Shown: positions 1 through 15,132 of the stretch, piece by piece
Layout: each line of letters starts with the position of its first letter
Numbering within the stretch: position 1 is the stretch's first letter
Assembly (NCBI RefSeq): GCF_000239795.1
Contig: NZ_CAFJ01000316.1
Coordinates: 1-36,124 of the forward strand
Direction: 5' to 3'
Length of the DNA: 36,124 nt
Origin: Bradyrhizobium sp. STM 3809
GTDB taxonomy: Bacteria; Pseudomonadota; Alphaproteobacteria; Rhizobiales; Xanthobacteraceae
The notes under the pieces: generated by a model
What the model was told of the DNA's origin: nothing
Database searches by the model: none
Seen by the model: the letters and a program-made list of their open reading frames with translations, nothing else
Program-made: the position numbers and the translations under genes

Positions 1-369
1 TCGCCTCCGATCGGCCCCGCGCTCGGTCAGCGCGGTCTCAACATCATGGAGTTCTGCAAGGCGTTCAACGCGCAGACCCAGAAGGAAGAGAAGAACACCC
101 CGATCCCGGTGGTCATCACCATTTACGCGGACCGGTCCTTCACCTTCGAGATGAAGACCCCGCCGATGTCCTACTTCCTCAAGCAGGCCGCCAAGATCCA
201 GTCGGGCTCCAAGGCCCCGGGTCGCGACAAGGCCGGCAAGGTGACCAAGGCGCAGGTGCGCGAGATCGCCGAGAAGAAGATGAAGGACCTGAATTGCGAC
301 TCGATCGAGTCGGCCATGAAGATGGTCGAGGGCTCCGCCCGCTCGATGGGTCTGGAAGTTGCGGGGTAA
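1..369 (+). CDS. rplK: 50S ribosomal protein L11, 5'-truncated by the window edge
   Basis: L11 is part of the GTPase-associated centre of the 50S subunit, where it binds 23S rRNA together with L10/L12 and contacts EF-G and RelA. The visible 122 codons read in frame from base 1 and begin inside the conserved N-terminal segment ([12 protein letters not shown]). They continue through the [11 protein letters not shown] segment to the C-terminal RNA-binding domain ([15 protein letters not shown], then [19 protein letters not shown]). The family is about 142 residues, so roughly 20 N-terminal residues lie outside the window. The methionine codon at 46 is internal and is not the start. rplA follows after 6 nt, so the two are co-transcribed. 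Confidence 0.97.
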   Translation, partial: SPPIGPALGQRGLNIMEFCKAFNAQTQKEEKNTPIPVVITIYADRSFTFEMKTPPMSYFLKQAAKIQSGSKAPGRDKAGKVTKAQVREIAEKKMKDLNCDSIESAMKMVEGSARSMGLEVAG

Positions 370-375
370 GCGGCC

Positions 376-1068
376 ATGGCAATCGGAAAGCGTTTGAAGA
401 AGGCCCGCGAGGGCGTCGACCGCACCAAGCTCTACCCGCTGGCTGACGCCATCAAGCTGGTCAAGGAGCGCGCCACCTCGAAGTTCGACGAGACCATCGA
501 GGTCGCGATCAACCTCGGCGTCGATCCGCGTCACGCCGACCAGATGGTCCGTGGCGTCGTGACGCTGCCGAACGGAACCGGCCGTACGCTGCGCGTCGGC
601 GTGTTCGCCCGTGGCGCTAAGGCCGACGAGGCCAGGGCCGCCGGTGCCGACGTGGTCGGCGCGGAGGACCTGGTCGAGAAGGTGCAGAACGGCAACATCG
701 ACTTCGACCGTTGTATCGCCACCCCCGACATGATGCCGCTGGTCGGCCGTCTCGGTAAGGTGCTCGGTCCGCGCGGCATGATGCCGAACCCAAAGATCGG
801 CACCGTGACCATGGACGTCGCCGGCGCCGTCAAGGGTGCCAAGGGCGGTTCGGTCGAGTTCCGCGTCGAGAAGGCCGGCATCATCCAGGCCGGCGTCGGC
901 AAGGCCTCGTTCGCCGAGGACAAGCTGGTCGAGAACATCAAGGCGCTGGCGGACGCGGTCGTGAAGGCCAAGCCGGCAGGCGCCAAGGGCACCTACGTCC
1001 AGCGTGTCGCGGTGTCGTCGACGATGGGCCCGGGCGTCAAGGTCGAGCCGGGCACCGTGCTCGCCTAA
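376..1068 (+). CDS. rplA: 50S ribosomal protein L1
   Basis: L1 forms the mobile L1 stalk next to the ribosomal E site and helps release deacylated tRNA. In many bacteria it also represses translation of its own rplK-rplA mRNA. The 230-residue product has the expected length and N-terminus ([15 protein letters not shown]). It carries the family signature [18 protein letters not shown] at about residues 127-144, which lies at the domain II junction. The start lies 6 nt after the rplK stop, which suggests translational coupling. A perfect 14-bp hairpin follows the stop codon, so the rplK-rplA transcript probably ends or is processed there. Confidence 0.98.
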   Translation: MAIGKRLKKAREGVDRTKLYPLADAIKLVKERATSKFDETIEVAINLGVDPRHADQMVRGVVTLPNGTGRTLRVGVFARGAKADEARAAGADVVGAEDLVEKVQNGNIDFDRCIATPDMMPLVGRLGKVLGPRGMMPNPKIGTVTMDVAGAVKGAKGGSVEFRVEKAGIIQAGVGKASFAEDKLVENIKALADAVVKAKPAGAKGTYVQRVAVSSTMGPGVKVEPGTVLA

Positions 1069-1092
1069 TCGGCCAGGCATGAGCTAGATTAG

Positions 1093-1125
1093 GAAGGGCG
1101 GGATCGTTCAGCGATCCCGCCCTTC
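1093..1125 (+). terminator. Hairpin after rplA, probable terminator
   Basis: A perfect 14-bp inverted repeat (1093-1106 with 1112-1125) encloses the 5-nt loop TTCAG, 25 nt after the rplA stop codon. The stem is GC-rich, and the sequence after it (GCATTTCG) has only a short T run, so it is a good but not classic intrinsic terminator. It separates rplKA from the downstream dehydrogenase gene. Confidence 0.7.
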
Positions 1126-1147
1126 GCATTTCGTGGTACCATTCGGC

Positions 1148-2125
1148 ATGCTCGACAAAGTCCTGATCTACTCCCGCCTGCCGAAGTCGATGACCCAGCG
1201 GTTTTCCGATCGCTTCGACCTTCTCGATACCGGCGGCAAACCCGCGCATGAGGTGTTTCCGGCGGAGGAGGTGGCGCAGGTCCGGGCGCTGATCACGGCG
1301 GGCGCCACGCCGCTCGGGGCCGAGCACATGGACCGGCTGCCGGCACTGGGCGCCATCGTCTGCTACGGCACCGGCTATGACGGCGTCGATCTCAAGGCGG
1401 CGGCTGCGCGCAACATCGCCGTCGGGCACAGCCCGGGCGCCAATGCCGCGGCGGTCGCCGATGTCGCGGTCATGCTGATGCTGGCGAGCACGCGGCGGCT
1501 GGTGGTGGCCGACGCCTATGTCCGCGACGGCGGCTGGGCCGCGGCGAAGCCATCGCCGCTGATGAAGCCGCCGCCGAGCCTGGCCGGCTGCAAGGTCGGC
1601 ATCTACGGCATGGGCGCGATCGGCCGCAAGATCGCCGCCCGCGTCGCCGCCTTCGAGGCCGACATCGGCTATTTCAACCGAACCCGTTACAGCGAGCTGC
1701 CGTACCCGTATTTCCCGAGCCTCGATGCGCTCGCCGAGTGGTGCACCGTGCTGATGATCGCGGTCCGCGCCAGCGCCGAGACGACGCATGTGGTGAACGC
1801 CGATCTGCTGGAGAAACTTGGTCCTGACGGGCACATCGTCAACATCTCGCGCGGCTCTGTGATCGATCAGGACGCGCTGGTCGCCGCGCTGAAGGCCGGC
1901 ACGATCGCCGGCGCCGGCCTCGACGTGTTCGCCAGGGAACCTCACGTTCCCGATGAGCTGACGACGCTTCCCAATGTGGTGGTGACGCCCCATATCGGCG
2001 GCAACACCCGCGAGTCGCATGTGGCGATGCAGGCTTGCGTGATCGCCAATCTCACCGCCTTCTTCGCCGGCGACAAGCTGCCCTATGCGGTATCCGCATC
2101 CTCGGCGGGATCCCAAACCGCTTAA
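1148..2125 (+). CDS. D-isomer-specific 2-hydroxyacid dehydrogenase family protein
   Basis: This 325-residue protein belongs to the NAD(P)-dependent D-2-hydroxyacid dehydrogenase family, which interconverts 2-keto acids and D-2-hydroxy acids in the cytoplasm; the true substrate cannot be read from the sequence. The Rossmann motif GMGAIG is at residues 154-159. The family catalytic triad is visible as R235 (ISRGS), E264 (AREPH) and H282 (TPHIGG), so the enzyme should be active. I chose ATG 1148; an in-frame GTG at 1133 would add five residues, and neither has a clear ribosome binding site. The gene sits between rplA and rplJ, behind a hairpin and before a long leader, so it may form its own transcription unit. 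It could be a glyoxylate/hydroxypyruvate reductase-like or phosphoglycerate dehydrogenase-like enzyme. Confidence 0.9.
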   Translation: MLDKVLIYSRLPKSMTQRFSDRFDLLDTGGKPAHEVFPAEEVAQVRALITAGATPLGAEHMDRLPALGAIVCYGTGYDGVDLKAAAARNIAVGHSPGANAAAVADVAVMLMLASTRRLVVADAYVRDGGWAAAKPSPLMKPPPSLAGCKVGIYGMGAIGRKIAARVAAFEADIGYFNRTRYSELPYPYFPSLDALAEWCTVLMIAVRASAETTHVVNADLLEKLGPDGHIVNISRGSVIDQDALVAALKAGTIAGAGLDVFAREPHVPDELTTLPNVVVTPHIGGNTRESHVAMQACVIANLTAFFAGDKLPYAVSASSAGSQTA

Positions 2126-2183
2126 GGCGCTCTCGGCAGGTGCGCCGCGCCGTTGATTGGTGCGATTTTTGCTGAGGAGGGCC

Positions 2184-2212
2184 TTGGCAAGTCGTCATCG
2201 ACCCGTTAAAGA
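2184..2212 (+). promoter_or_regulatory. Candidate sigma-70 type promoter for rplJL-rpoBC
   Basis: TTGGCA (2184-2189) matches the -35 consensus at five of six positions. It is separated by 17 nt from TAAAGA (2207-2212), a weak -10 box. The spacing is ideal but the -10 is poor, so this is only a candidate. It overlaps the weak inverted repeat at 2199-2232. Confidence 0.3.
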
Positions 2213-2644
2213 ACCGGCTTCCGGGCGGGTCGGCTTTTGCTGGCGCGCCTGTGCGCGCATTCCGAAAGACGTGGAGAGAGCCAGCATTCCTTTTGAGGAT
2301 ATCCGTTCGGATTTCTCGGAAGGAAGAAGGATCTTTCTGCTCCCGAATGCCGCAGGGGAGGTCGGTCCGCCGATCCCCCCGAATCCTGTCCGAGACTGCA
2401 GGCGCCGGCGCGGAAATCCAACTTCCTCAATGGCTTAATCATCCAGCCTGCATAGACGGGTGAAGACCGGATTTCGGCATGTCCTCTGCGCGCGTCGTGG
2501 TGGCATGCAGGTTTGGTTCGAACCTCGACACTCCCCGGGCCGAGAGGCCGCGTGGAAGGGCAGGCTATTCATCGCCGTTTTGCCTTGCGTGTCCTCGGGG
2601 TCATCGGTCCAGAGGTCAGGTTTGGCGGGCGGCGGGTGCAACCC

Positions 2645-2683
2645 GGCGGTCCCGCTTTCGGGCGAAGGCCGCCAACCGGAGAG
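2645..2683 (+). promoter_or_regulatory. Nested hairpin and ribosome binding site before rplJ
   Basis: An outer stem GGCGG (2645-2649) / CCGCC (2669-2673) encloses an inner stem CCCG (2651-2654) / CGGG (2659-2662) with loop CTTT. The Shine-Dalgarno GGAGAG at 2678-2683 follows 4 nt later, 8 nt before the GTG start of rplJ. The position fits an element where L10-(L12)n could control rplJ translation. Confidence 0.45.
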
Positions 2684-2691
2684 AGCTTGCT

Positions 2692-3210
2692 GTGGAACGA
2701 GCGGCAAAAAAAGAGGCGGTCGAGCAGCTGCACGAGGTCTTCAAGACCACGGGCGTTGCCGTCGTCGCTCACTATTCCGGCCTCACCGTGGCTCAGATGC
2801 AGAACCTGCGCAAGCAGATGAAGCAGGCTGGCGCATCGGTGAAGGTCTCGAAGAACCGTCTCGCCAAAATTGCTCTTGAAGGCACGGACGTCGTCGGCAT
2901 CGGTCCCCTGTTGAAGGGGCCGACCGTGATCGCAACTTCCAACGATCCTGTCGCGGCGCCCAAGGTTGCCATCGAATTCGCCAAGGCGAACGAAAAGTTC
3001 GTCATCCTCGGCGGCTCGATGGGCTCAACCGTCCTGAATGTCGACAGCGTGAAGGCTCTCGCCTCGCTGCCGTCGCTGGACGAACTGCGCGGCAAGCTCG
3101 TCGGCCTGATCCAGGCTCCGGCGACCAAGCTGGCCCAGCTCGCCAACGCTCCCGCGGCCAAGGTCGCGCGCGTCATTCAGGCTCATGCCTCAAAGGGCGA
3201 AGCGGCCTGA
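2692..3210 (+). CDS. rplJ: 50S ribosomal protein L10
   Basis: L10 anchors multiple L7/L12 dimers to the 50S stalk base through its C-terminal helix, and in many bacteria it represses its own operon. The GTG start at 2692 gives 172 residues, the usual length. It is supported by GGAGAG 8 nt upstream and by the typical alphaproteobacterial N-terminus ([17 protein letters not shown]). The reading frame stays open upstream to 2479, but that extension has no family resemblance. Conserved parts include the [12 protein letters not shown] segment near residue 50 and an Ala/Lys-rich C-terminal helix. rplL follows after 60 nt and is clearly its operon partner. Confidence 0.96.
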
Positions 3211-3270
3211 CGCCCTTCGCAAACACTCACAACCTGGTTTCGAACCGAACCACACTAAGGGACTACATCA

Positions 3271-3648
3271 ATGGCTGACCTGCAGAAGATCGTCGACGAC
3301 CTCTCGGCCCTCACCGTTCTCGAGGCTGCTGAGCTCGCGAAGCTCCTGGAAGAGAAGTGGGGCGTGTCCGCCGCGGCCGCCGTGGCCGTCGCCGCTCCGG
3401 GCGCTGGTGGCGCCGCTGCCGCTCCGGCGGAAGAGAAGACCGAGTTCACCGTTGTCCTGGCGTCGGCCGGCGACAAGAAGATCGAGGTCATCAAGGAAGT
3501 CCGCGCCATCACCGGCCTGGGCCTGAAGGAAGCCAAGGACCTCGTCGAGGGTGCTCCGAAGCCGCTCAAGGAAGGCGTCAACAAGGAAGAGGCCGACAAG
3601 ATCAAGGCTCAGCTCGAGAAGGCTGGCGCCAAGGTCGAGCTCAAGTAA
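3271..3648 (+). CDS. rplL: 50S ribosomal protein L7/L12
   Basis: L7/L12 is the multicopy stalk protein that recruits translation factors and stimulates their GTP hydrolysis. The 125-residue product shows an N-terminal dimerisation domain (residues 1 to about 35), an Ala/Gly/Pro-rich hinge (about 36-53), and the C-terminal factor-binding domain. That last domain has the conserved [20 protein letters not shown] and [20 protein letters not shown] segments. AAGGGA precedes the ATG. It is co-transcribed with rplJ. A 545-nt spacer containing hairpins separates it from rpoB, so transcription may be partly attenuated or the RNA processed between them. Confidence 0.98.
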   Translation: MADLQKIVDDLSALTVLEAAELAKLLEEKWGVSAAAAVAVAAPGAGGAAAAPAEEKTEFTVVLASAGDKKIEVIKEVRAITGLGLKEAKDLVEGAPKPLKEGVNKEEADKIKAQLEKAGAKVELK

Positions 3649-4193
3649 TCGGCGATTGCCGGTGGAGTGTCCCGCAGCCTGACGGCAAGGCGTGGCGCAT
3701 CCAAGCGAATTTGGTGACCGGGTGGTAACATCGCCCGGTCATCATAAAGACAAAGACGTTTGCGGGGGTATCCGGATCGGCCGGAATCGTTGCAAAAGGC
3801 GTGCAACGGATCAGTCCGCTGCGGGCCGAACACGGAAAAGTGTGGAGATTTGGGGACGTCGCTCTCGAATCTCGACTAATGTCAACCCATATTGGGTCGG
3901 CAGCACGAAAAGCCGGTTTTGGCGATGGAGTGGCGTCTCCGTCGTAAGCCGTTGGGAGATAGGCAATTTCGGGCTTTTGCAGTCCGTGACGAGATGGTTC
4001 TGACGAGCGGGTGCGTCCTCGCGCCTCGCGCGTCGTTTTGCGTTTTGGTGGTCTGAAGAACAGATCTGGGACGTTTCCGTTCCGCGCTCTGTCCCTCAGG
4101 CCTTCGAAATGGATCGAAATTCAACCCGGAATGACGGTGGCAGCCGCTGTTTCGGAAGGATCGCCCCTCCGGGCGACGACATGAGAGGCCACG
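3649..4193 (+). promoter_or_regulatory. 545-nt rplL-rpoB spacer with hairpins
   Basis: No gene is supported here. The spacer holds a perfect 7-bp hairpin CGTTGCA (3788-3794) / TGCAACG (3802-3808) with loop AAAGGCG. A second perfect hairpin, TCGCCC (4161-4166) / GGGCGA (4171-4176) with loop CTCC, lies just before the rpoB ribosome binding site GAGAGG (4183-4188). In Escherichia coli the rplL-rpoB gap carries an attenuator and an RNase III processing site. A similar role here is inference. I see no strong promoter. Confidence 0.5.
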
Positions 4194-8312
<4,119 letters not shown>

Positions 8313-8326
8313 GTCAAGCGATCAGG

Positions 8327-8349
8327 CCCGGCCGCCCCAAGCGGCCGGG
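8327..8349 (+). promoter_or_regulatory. Perfect hairpin in the rpoB-rpoC spacer
   Basis: CCCGGCCGC (8327-8335) pairs perfectly with GCGGCCGGG (8341-8349) around the loop CCCAA. No T tract follows, so it is unlikely to be a full terminator. It could be an RNA processing or stability element, or an attenuator setting the rpoB:rpoC ratio. Confidence 0.55.
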
Positions 8350-8447
8350 TGCCGGCGCCTTCCTCCCGCGGGTCGGGGCAGGGCGCCCTCTGCCAAGAGA
8401 TTTTCGAATTTGCGGCTGACCCCCGATCGGTCCGCGAGGAGAATACG

Positions 8448-12647
<4,200 letters not shown>

Positions 12648-12659
12648 ACAGAACGCTGC

Positions 12660-12688
12660 GGCAGGCCCTGACGGTGTCAGGGTCTGCC
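12660..12688 (+). terminator. First hairpin after rpoC
   Basis: A 13-bp stem (12660-12672 with 12676-12688, loop GGT) has one G-T type mismatch and starts 13 nt after the rpoC stop. It lacks a T tract and lies just upstream of the canonical terminator, with which it may act. Confidence 0.55.
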
Positions 12689-12711
12689 CGTCGTTCATCT
12701 GACGTAGAAAG

Positions 12712-12736
12712 GGCCGGCGTTTGCCGGCCTTTTTTT
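12712..12736 (+). terminator. Rho-independent terminator of the rpoBC transcript
   Basis: GGCCGGC (12712-12718) pairs perfectly with GCCGGCC (12723-12729) around the loop GTTT and is followed directly by seven T residues (12730-12736). This is the clearest intrinsic terminator in the window and marks the end of the rplJL-rpoBC unit. Confidence 0.92.
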
Positions 12737-12984
12737 AACAAGATATTCTCCCGTTGCCGCGCTGCTGCCCCGTTGTTCATCTTCCCTTCAGGCACAAAGG
12801 CGCTTCTGGGAGCATCAGATCCGCTAGGCTGATTCAGTCCACCGCCATGGCGCTGCGCCGATTTGCTCGGGCGCAAAGCCTGCGCGGGCCGGATAGGCTA
12901 TGGCCGATCGAGCCCCGAGGGTGGCAGGACCCGTGACACGGACGACCGGCGTTGTCGCAGACAGCCGGAGATGGCGGAACTTCG

Positions 12985-15045
12985 ATGCTTGACCTTGCGA
13001 TTGTTGGTGGCGGCCCGGGCGGCCTGATGAGCGCCTGGTACTTGAGGCGGAAGCTCGGTGATCTCTGCAAGGTGACGATCTTCGAGGCGTCCGACCGGCT
13101 CGGCGGCAAGATCGTCACGCGCAAGTTCGACAGCGCTCCGGCGATGTACGAAGCCGGCGTCGCCGAGATCTACGACTACTCGATGACCGGCCCGGATCCC
13201 TTGCGCGAGCTGATCCAGCATTTCGGCCTGCAGACCATCCCGATGGATGCGATGCAGGTGCAGCTCGACGGCGAGCTGCTCGACGACGTGCCCGGCCTGC
13301 GCCGCAAATACGGGCCGAAGACGGCCGCCGCGGTCGAGGCGTTCCGCAAGCGTTGCACCGAGGTGATTTCGCCCGTCGAGTATTACGAGGGCGTTGGCGC
13401 TCACGACAACGAGCACCCCTGGGCTTACAAGACCTGCGAGGAGCTGCTCGACGAGGAGGTCGAGGATCCCACCGCCAAGCGCTTCTTCAAGGTGATGGCG
13501 CGCTCCGATCTCGCGACCGAGGCCCACAACACCAACGGCCTCAACGCGCTCAAGAACTTCGTGATGGATATCGACGACTACATCGGTCTGTATTCCATCC
13601 AGAACGGCAATGAGCAGCTGATCGAATGCCTGCGTTCGGAGGTCGATGCCGACATCCAGCTCAACCATCGTGTGCTGCGCATCGGCAAGACCGAGCAGGG
13701 CCGCTACCGGCTGAACATGATGAACGGCAAGGGCCCGGAGACGCGCGAGTTCGATCTCGTGCTGGTGTGCCTGCCGCATTCCTGGCTGTCGACGGTGGGC
13801 TGGGAAGGCGAGAAGCTGCGCCGCTCGATGGTCAAGCACGTCGCCTATTTCGACCGTCCGGCGCACTATCTGCGCGTCTCGATCCTGTTCGATTCCCCGT
13901 TCTGGGGCGACAAGATCCCGGGCTCCTGGTTCATGTCGGAGGCGTTCGGCGGCTGCTGCATCTACAACGAGGGCTCGCGCCACGACGTCGGCAAGCACGG
14001 CGTGCTGAACTGGCTGATCGCCGGTTCCGACGCGCTCGCGTTCGCCAATCTGTCCGACCAGGAACTGATCGACGCGGCGCTGAAGTCGCTGCCGGCGGCG
14101 CTCGGCGATTCCAGGGCGCATTTCATGGAAGGCAAGATCCATCGCTGGCTGTCCTCGGTCAACGCCTTGCCCGGCGGCCTGCCGGTGCGCGACGTCATGA
14201 CCAACCATCGTCCCGAGCCGAAGGAGCATCCGGGGATCGTGGTGGTCGGCGATTATCTGTTCGATTCGACGCTCAACGGCCTGCTCGACTCGTCGGATGC
14301 CGCGACCGACATCATCCTGACCGAGATGATGCGGCTGCGTCGTGCCAAGTCGCAGGCGGAGACCCCGCTGTCGGACAAGATCGATCGCGACTATTTCGAC
14401 AATTATCGCGGGCAGGGGCCGTACGGCGAGGTCTGGTCGCAGTTCACCGACCCCGACTACCTGCTGAGCCTGATCAAGACCGTCTGGAACAAGAGCAAGG
14501 GCAAGGGCTACAAGCTCCTGGTGGCCGGCTCGGCGAGCGGCGAACTGGTCGGCGCGCTGCGCGAGCGCGGCATCGATGCCTGGGGCATCGAGAACAACCG
14601 CTACATCCACGGCAAGACGCCGAAGGCGCTGAAGAAGTACAACAAGCTCGGCTCCATCACCGACCTGCCGTTCAAGAAAGGCGAGTTCGACTTCGTGTTC
14701 GAGACCAGCCTGTGCCATCTCGGCGACAAGCAGGTCGCGCGCGCGATTCGCGAGCTGAACCGCGTGGTCAAGACGGGCCTCGTGTTCGGCTCGATCACCT
14801 CGGACATGGCGCCGGCGCTGGTCGACCGCTACGACCTCTTGCGCGGGGTCAGGAAGCTCGGCACCTGGTGGGAATGGTCGGAGCTGTTCTTCGGCAACGG
14901 CTTCGATCTGGCGATGCACCGCCGCGACTGCACCGACGAGGTCTGGGCTGCGACGCTGGCCGCCAACAAGGGCCCCGGCCAGTGGTATGCCGACGCCGAC
15001 AGCCTGCGCTATTCGTTCTTCGACAAGGTCGAGGACGAGGATTGA
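12985..15045 (+). CDS. FAD-dependent oxidoreductase fused to a methyltransferase-like domain
   Basis: This 686-residue protein joins two enzyme parts. The N-terminal part (about residues 1-455) looks like an amine-oxidase/protoporphyrinogen-oxidase type flavoprotein. It has the dinucleotide motif GGGPGG at 8-13, an acidic residue ending the second strand (E34 in FEASDRLGGK), and a C-terminal FAD contact G422-D423 (VVVGDYLFDSTLNGLLDSSD). The C-terminal part (about 470-665) resembles a class I S-adenosylmethionine methyltransferase, with GSASGE at 515-520, an acidic residue after the second strand (E536 in WGIENN), and FVFETSLCHLGD around 572. I chose ATG 12985 because the FAD motif should begin near the N-terminus; a TTG at 12952 is an alternative. 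The substrate is unknown. The ABC exporter gene starts 87 nt downstream on the same strand. Confidence 0.8.
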   Translation: MLDLAIVGGGPGGLMSAWYLRRKLGDLCKVTIFEASDRLGGKIVTRKFDSAPAMYEAGVAEIYDYSMTGPDPLRELIQHFGLQTIPMDAMQVQLDGELLDDVPGLRRKYGPKTAAAVEAFRKRCTEVISPVEYYEGVGAHDNEHPWAYKTCEELLDEEVEDPTAKRFFKVMARSDLATEAHNTNGLNALKNFVMDIDDYIGLYSIQNGNEQLIECLRSEVDADIQLNHRVLRIGKTEQGRYRLNMMNGKGPETREFDLVLVCLPHSWLSTVGWEGEKLRRSMVKHVAYFDRPAHYLRVSILFDSPFWGDKIPGSWFMSEAFGGCCIYNEGSRHDVGKHGVLNWLIAGSDALAFANLSDQELIDAALKSLPAALGDSRAHFMEGKIHRWLSSVNALPGGLPVRDVMTNHRPEPKEHPGIVVVGDYLFDSTLNGLLDSSDAATDIILTEMMRLRRAKSQAETPLSDKIDRDYFDNYRGQGPYGEVWSQFTDPDYLLSLIKTVWNKSKGKGYKLLVAGSASGELVGALRERGIDAWGIENNRYIHGKTPKALKKYNKLGSITDLPFKKGEFDFVFETSLCHLGDKQVARAIRELNRVVKTGLVFGSITSDMAPALVDRYDLLRGVRKLGTWWEWSELFFGNGFDLAMHRRDCTDEVWAATLAANKGPGQWYADADSLRYSFFDKVEDED

Positions 15046-15132
15046 GGACGCTGGCCGCGGCGCCGTGCAGATGGTAAAGGCCTGACGCGCAAGGCTGGCG
15101 CTCTCGTCGGCCGCGCTGCTGCGGTTGGTTGC

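Larger units (their letters stand above)
2126..2691 (+). promoter_or_regulatory. 566-nt rplJ leader region without a gene
   Basis: No convincing coding sequence lies between the dehydrogenase stop and rplJ. The stretch holds a candidate promoter, a weak terminator-like repeat (CGACCCG at 2199-2205 with CGGGTCG at 2226-2232, followed by GCTTTT), the palindrome GGTTCGAACC (2515-2524), and a nested hairpin just before the ribosome binding site. A long structured leader that binds the L10-L12 complex is established for rplJL operons in other bacteria; that this one acts the same way is inference. Confidence 0.5.

Noticed and set aside
2157..2438. Small open frame in the rplJ leader
   Set aside because: Its composition is not protein-like, no ribosome binding site is seen, and other frames are equally open. 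It lies in the region expected to be leader.
2511..2525. GGTTCGAACC, similar to a tRNA T-arm
   Set aside because: No acceptor, D or anticodon arms can be found around it, so it is only a short palindrome in the leader.
2479..2691. A 71-codon N-terminal extension of L10
   Set aside because: It does not resemble L10, would cover the leader structure, and the GTG at 2692 has a good Shine-Dalgarno and gives the family length.
8349..8447. Extended start of rpoC
   Set aside because: The frame is open but starts right after the intergenic hairpin; the ATG at 8448 has AGGAG upstream and matches the known beta' N-terminus.
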